Source of the DNA: Myxococcota bacterium
GTDB taxonomy: Bacteria; Myxococcota_A; Polyangia; HGW-17; JAJRWW01
Direction: 5' to 3'
Length of the DNA stretch: 14,750 nt
Assembly (NCBI GenBank): GCA_024276595.1
Contig: JAJRWW010000524.1
Location: 1 to 14,750, forward strand
Position 1 is the first letter of the stretch; the number at the start of each line of letters is the position of its first letter. Shown in pieces: positions 14,018 to 14,750 of the stretch. Under the pieces are notes generated by a model, which searched no databases, was not told where the DNA came from, and saw only the letters and a program-made list of their open reading frames with translations. Position numbers and translations under genes: made by a program.

Positions 14018-14068
14018 CGTTGCCGAGCTCCCATCGCGTGCGCCGAAGGTCCTTCTCCGCCGATCCCC

Positions 14069-14750
14069 TCAGGTAGAGGCGCGCGAGGACCTCGCAGGGC
14101 CCAGCCTCAGCTCGGCCACAGTTTCGAAGTGATACGTCTGTGGCATGGTGTCGAGCAGGCACAGACGGCTGAGCATGTATCCGGCGCCGGCCATGGAGGA
14201 GACGTCCCGGGCCAGGGTCATGGGGTCGCAGGAGACGTACAGGATCCTACTCGGCGCCAGGCGACCCAGGGGCTCCAGGAGGTCCCTCGCACCGGCCCGG
14301 GGGGGATCCAGCACCAGCAGCTCTGGCGTCCCGTTGTGGTCGAGCAACCTGGCGAGCTCCTCCCTCGAGTCCCCCAGGATCCAGCGCACCTGCCGGCCGG
14401 CCAGGTTCCGCCTGCCCAGCTCCACGGCTCCAGGCTCACGCTCCACCGCGGTGACCCTGCCCAGCTCGGCCAACCCAAGGGTGAGGTTTCCCGACCCGGC
14501 GAAGAGCTCCACCAGTGGGCCGCCCCTGGTCCCCTGCCGCGCCCAGGCGGCCACCACCTCCCGCAGCCGACGATTCACCGCCGGGTTCGCCTGGGAGAAG
14601 AGCCAGGGGACCGTCCAGAAAGGGGTCTCCCCCGGCGCGGACTGGTCGATCTCGTCCGCGCCCCAGAGGACGCTGCCCCTGTCGCCCGTGATCCTGGCGC
14701 CCCTCTCGCCGCCCTCGCTCCCCAGCAGGCACACCTCACCACCTCGCCCC
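14069..14750 (-). CDS. TrmA/RlmD-type RNA (uracil-5-)methyltransferase, C-terminal part
   Basis: The frame runs in from the right edge without a start and stops at TGA (14071-14069), so only the C-terminal 226 or so residues are visible. The class I methyltransferase core is clear: F-S-Q-A-N-P-A-V-N-R (the family's substrate-side Gln), S-AdoMet motif V-E-L-F-A-G-S-G-N-L, V-E-R-E-P binding the ribose, L-V-L-D-P-P-R, then L-Y-V-S-C-D-P with the catalytic Cys, and near the end D-T-M-P-Q-T-Y-H-F-E with the conserved general-base Glu. These enzymes methylate C5 of a specific uridine in 23S rRNA (RlmC/RlmD) or tRNA (TrmA). The window does not show the N-terminal TRAM domain or iron-sulfur cysteines needed to tell which. 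All catalytic elements present are intact, so it should be functional. Confidence 0.9.
   Translation of the reverse strand, partial: GRGGEVCLLGSEGGERGARITGDRGSVLWGADEIDQSAPGETPFWTVPWLFSQANPAVNRRLREVVAAWARQGTRGGPLVELFAGSGNLTLGLAELGRVTAVEREPGAVELGRRNLAGRQVRWILGDSREELARLLDHNGTPELLVLDPPRAGARDLLEPLGRLAPSRILYVSCDPMTLARDVSSMAGAGYMLSRLCLLDTMPQTYHFETVAELRLGPARSSRAST

Noticed and set aside
1..14750. CRISPR array, insertion sequence or prophage
   Set aside because: No regularly spaced repeats with unique spacers, no transposase- or phage-like product, and no terminal inverted repeats with target duplications were seen.

Overview
The window is a GC-rich (by eye roughly two-thirds G+C), densely coding stretch of what looks like chromosomal DNA from a Myxococcota-like (former deltaproteobacterial) bacterium. 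Support for that is indirect: a membrane-spanning Hanks-type Ser/Thr kinase with a TPR ectodomain, large TPR membrane proteins, TTG/GTG starts, and many secreted proteins of poorly described families. I see no integrase, transposase, phage gene, CRISPR array or plasmid function.

Layout. (1) 1-365, minus: start of a secreted DsbA/thioredoxin-fold protein that runs off the left edge. It lacks the CxxC active site, and its promoter predicts a leaderless mRNA. (2) 483-3614, plus, divergent: a 1043-residue protein with an N-terminal pseudokinase, an intact Ser/Thr kinase, a disordered linker, one membrane helix, a TPR region and a run of 12 arginines at the C terminus. (3) 3717-3801: tRNA-Leu(GAG) with a recognisable promoter, followed 29 nt later by a CPBP-family membrane protease gene (3831-4541). 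(4) 4647-6323: exported SpoIID-type protein, probably a peptidoglycan lytic transglycosylase. (5) 6434-7891: probable lipoprotein that reads like a two-lobed pepsin/retropepsin-like aspartyl protease whose two catalytic Asp positions are both lost. (6) 7907-12162, minus, converging on the lipoprotein gene: a large TPR membrane protein (1202 aa) coupled through an ATGA overlap to a NarL/LuxR-type response regulator. No histidine kinase is in view. (7) 12335-12919, plus, divergent from the TPR gene: a small single-pass membrane protein with a very basic coiled-coil C terminus. (8) 13039-13590: gamma-class carbonic anhydrase-like hexapeptide protein. (9) 13722-13976: an 84-residue secreted protein of unknown function. 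(10) 14069-14750, minus: C-terminal part of a TrmA/RlmD-type RNA (uracil-5-)methyltransferase, cut by the right edge.

How the genes may work together: most products are membrane-bound or exported, and two are signalling proteins (kinase, response regulator) tied to TPR scaffolds. Two exported or signalling proteins keep a known fold but lack its catalytic residues (the thioredoxin-like protein and the aspartyl-protease-like lipoprotein), and the kinase carries a third degenerate domain. A shared envelope-sensing role is inference only. The clearest functional units are the TPR/response-regulator pair and the kinase. The remaining genes look like housekeeping or individually transcribed neighbours.
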